A DNA stretch of 6,000 bases from positions 1 through 6,000 of the forward strand of contig CAJPPF010000135.1 in the NCBI GenBank assembly GCA_905372445.1, read 5' to 3'. The notes beneath the pieces are model-generated. The model did not search any database. It saw nothing but the letters and a program-made list of their open reading frames with translations, and was not told where the DNA came from. Source of the DNA: an uncultured Prevotella sp. GTDB taxonomy: Bacteria > Bacteroidota > Bacteroidia > Bacteroidales > Bacteroidaceae. The position numbers and the translations under genes are program-made. Within the stretch, counting starts at the first letter, position 1. Every line of letters starts with the position of its first letter. Below, piece by piece: positions 5,842-6,000 of this stretch.

Positions 5842-5853
5842 CGGCATTTGCCG
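5842..5853. repeat. Short GC-rich palindrome next to the large inverted repeat
   Basis: cggca (5842-5846) and tgccg (5849-5853) form a tight hairpin with a 2-nt centre. It stands out as GC-rich in AT-rich surroundings and lies 8 nt from the inverted repeat at 5862-5969, so it may belong to the same element. No T tract follows on the plus strand. On the minus strand, the sequence after the stem (cactttctcg) is only mildly T-rich, so a terminator role is doubtful. Confidence 0.4.
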
Positions 5854-5861
5854 GCAGGCGC

Positions 5862-5969
5862 AGGGGCGTGATTTATCACGTTCCGCCTCTCTCCATGAAA
5901 ACAAACAATCGCTCCAACGTCACGAAATGAATCCAGTGCAACAGACGGAACGTGATAAATCACGTCCCT
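5862..5969. repeat. Large inverted repeat with self-palindromic arms
   Basis: The arm cgtgatttatcacgttccg (5867-5885) is repeated in perfect inverse at 5946-5964. With one G-T pair and four more matches outside, the arms reach 24 bp (5862-5885 and 5946-5969). The 60-bp centre (5886-5945) is unrelated unique sequence. Each arm also contains its own palindrome: cgtgat-tt-atcacg at 5867-5880 and acgtgat-aa-atcacgt at 5950-5965. The DNA could therefore form either one long stem or two short hairpins. The layout resembles paired REP-type or MITE-like elements. No transposase or clear target duplication is seen. Confidence 0.8.
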
Positions 5970-6000
5970 TCTATGTTGCAAACCAAATAACTGGCAATCT

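Larger units (their letters stand above)
5191..6000. other. Long intergenic region with promoter and repeats, no confident gene
   Basis: No convincing gene is visible. The part next to 5190 carries the promoter of the minus-strand operon. The middle holds a phased repeat array (5469-5555) and the right part a large inverted repeat (5862-5969). Between them, 5560-5835 is AT-rich with two isolated -7-like elements on the plus strand, TATCTTTG at 5612-5619 and TAGTTTTG at 5809-5816, neither with a -33 partner. At the right edge, frames on both strands are open to the window end across the inverted repeat, so the tip of a gene there cannot be excluded. Confidence 0.6.

Noticed and set aside
5191..6000. 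tmRNA (ssrA) or tRNA gene near smpB
   Set aside because: I looked for a T-arm-like GGTTCGAATCC block and a CCA-type 3' end on both strands and saw none.

Overview
The window looks like chromosomal DNA of a Bacteroidales bacterium, most likely a Prevotella-type genus. Three things suggest this. The 51-aa DUF4295 protein follows rpmB-rpmG, which is typical of Bacteroidetes. The two best promoters have the Bacteroidetes form TTTG-N19/20-TAnnTTTG. L33 is the 62-residue form without zinc cysteines. The genus is inferred from overall protein resemblance and was not tested.

All confident genes are on the minus strand and read right to left. From about 5296 down to 3752, a promoter drives a conserved hypothetical gene (125 aa), a DUF4375/DMP19-family gene and smpB. 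After a 184-nt gap comes the tight cluster map - tsaD - cinA C-terminal domain (3567 to 1167). A second promoter (1101-1131) then drives rpmB - rpmG - DUF4295 (1048 to 388), closed by an intrinsic terminator at 331-357. The left 330 bases are otherwise AT-rich intergenic DNA, with the possible first 16 codons of another minus-strand gene at the edge. The right 810 bases (5191-6000) hold no confident gene but contain two repeat structures.

The genes share a translation theme: ribosomal proteins L28 and L33, rescue of stalled ribosomes (SmpB), N-terminal methionine removal (Map) and t6A modification of tRNA (TsaD). CinA/PncC acts in pyridine nucleotide salvage. The two uncharacterised genes ahead of smpB share its promoter, so a link to ribosome rescue or translation can be guessed but is not shown.

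The most unusual DNA is non-coding. One element (5469-5555) has five copies of cgtttct/agaaacg, spaced at exactly 22 bp within each orientation and arranged around a dyad at 5501. The other is a 108-bp inverted repeat (5862-5969) whose arms are themselves palindromes. They look like interspersed repeats or protein-binding arrays. I see no new multi-gene system in this window.
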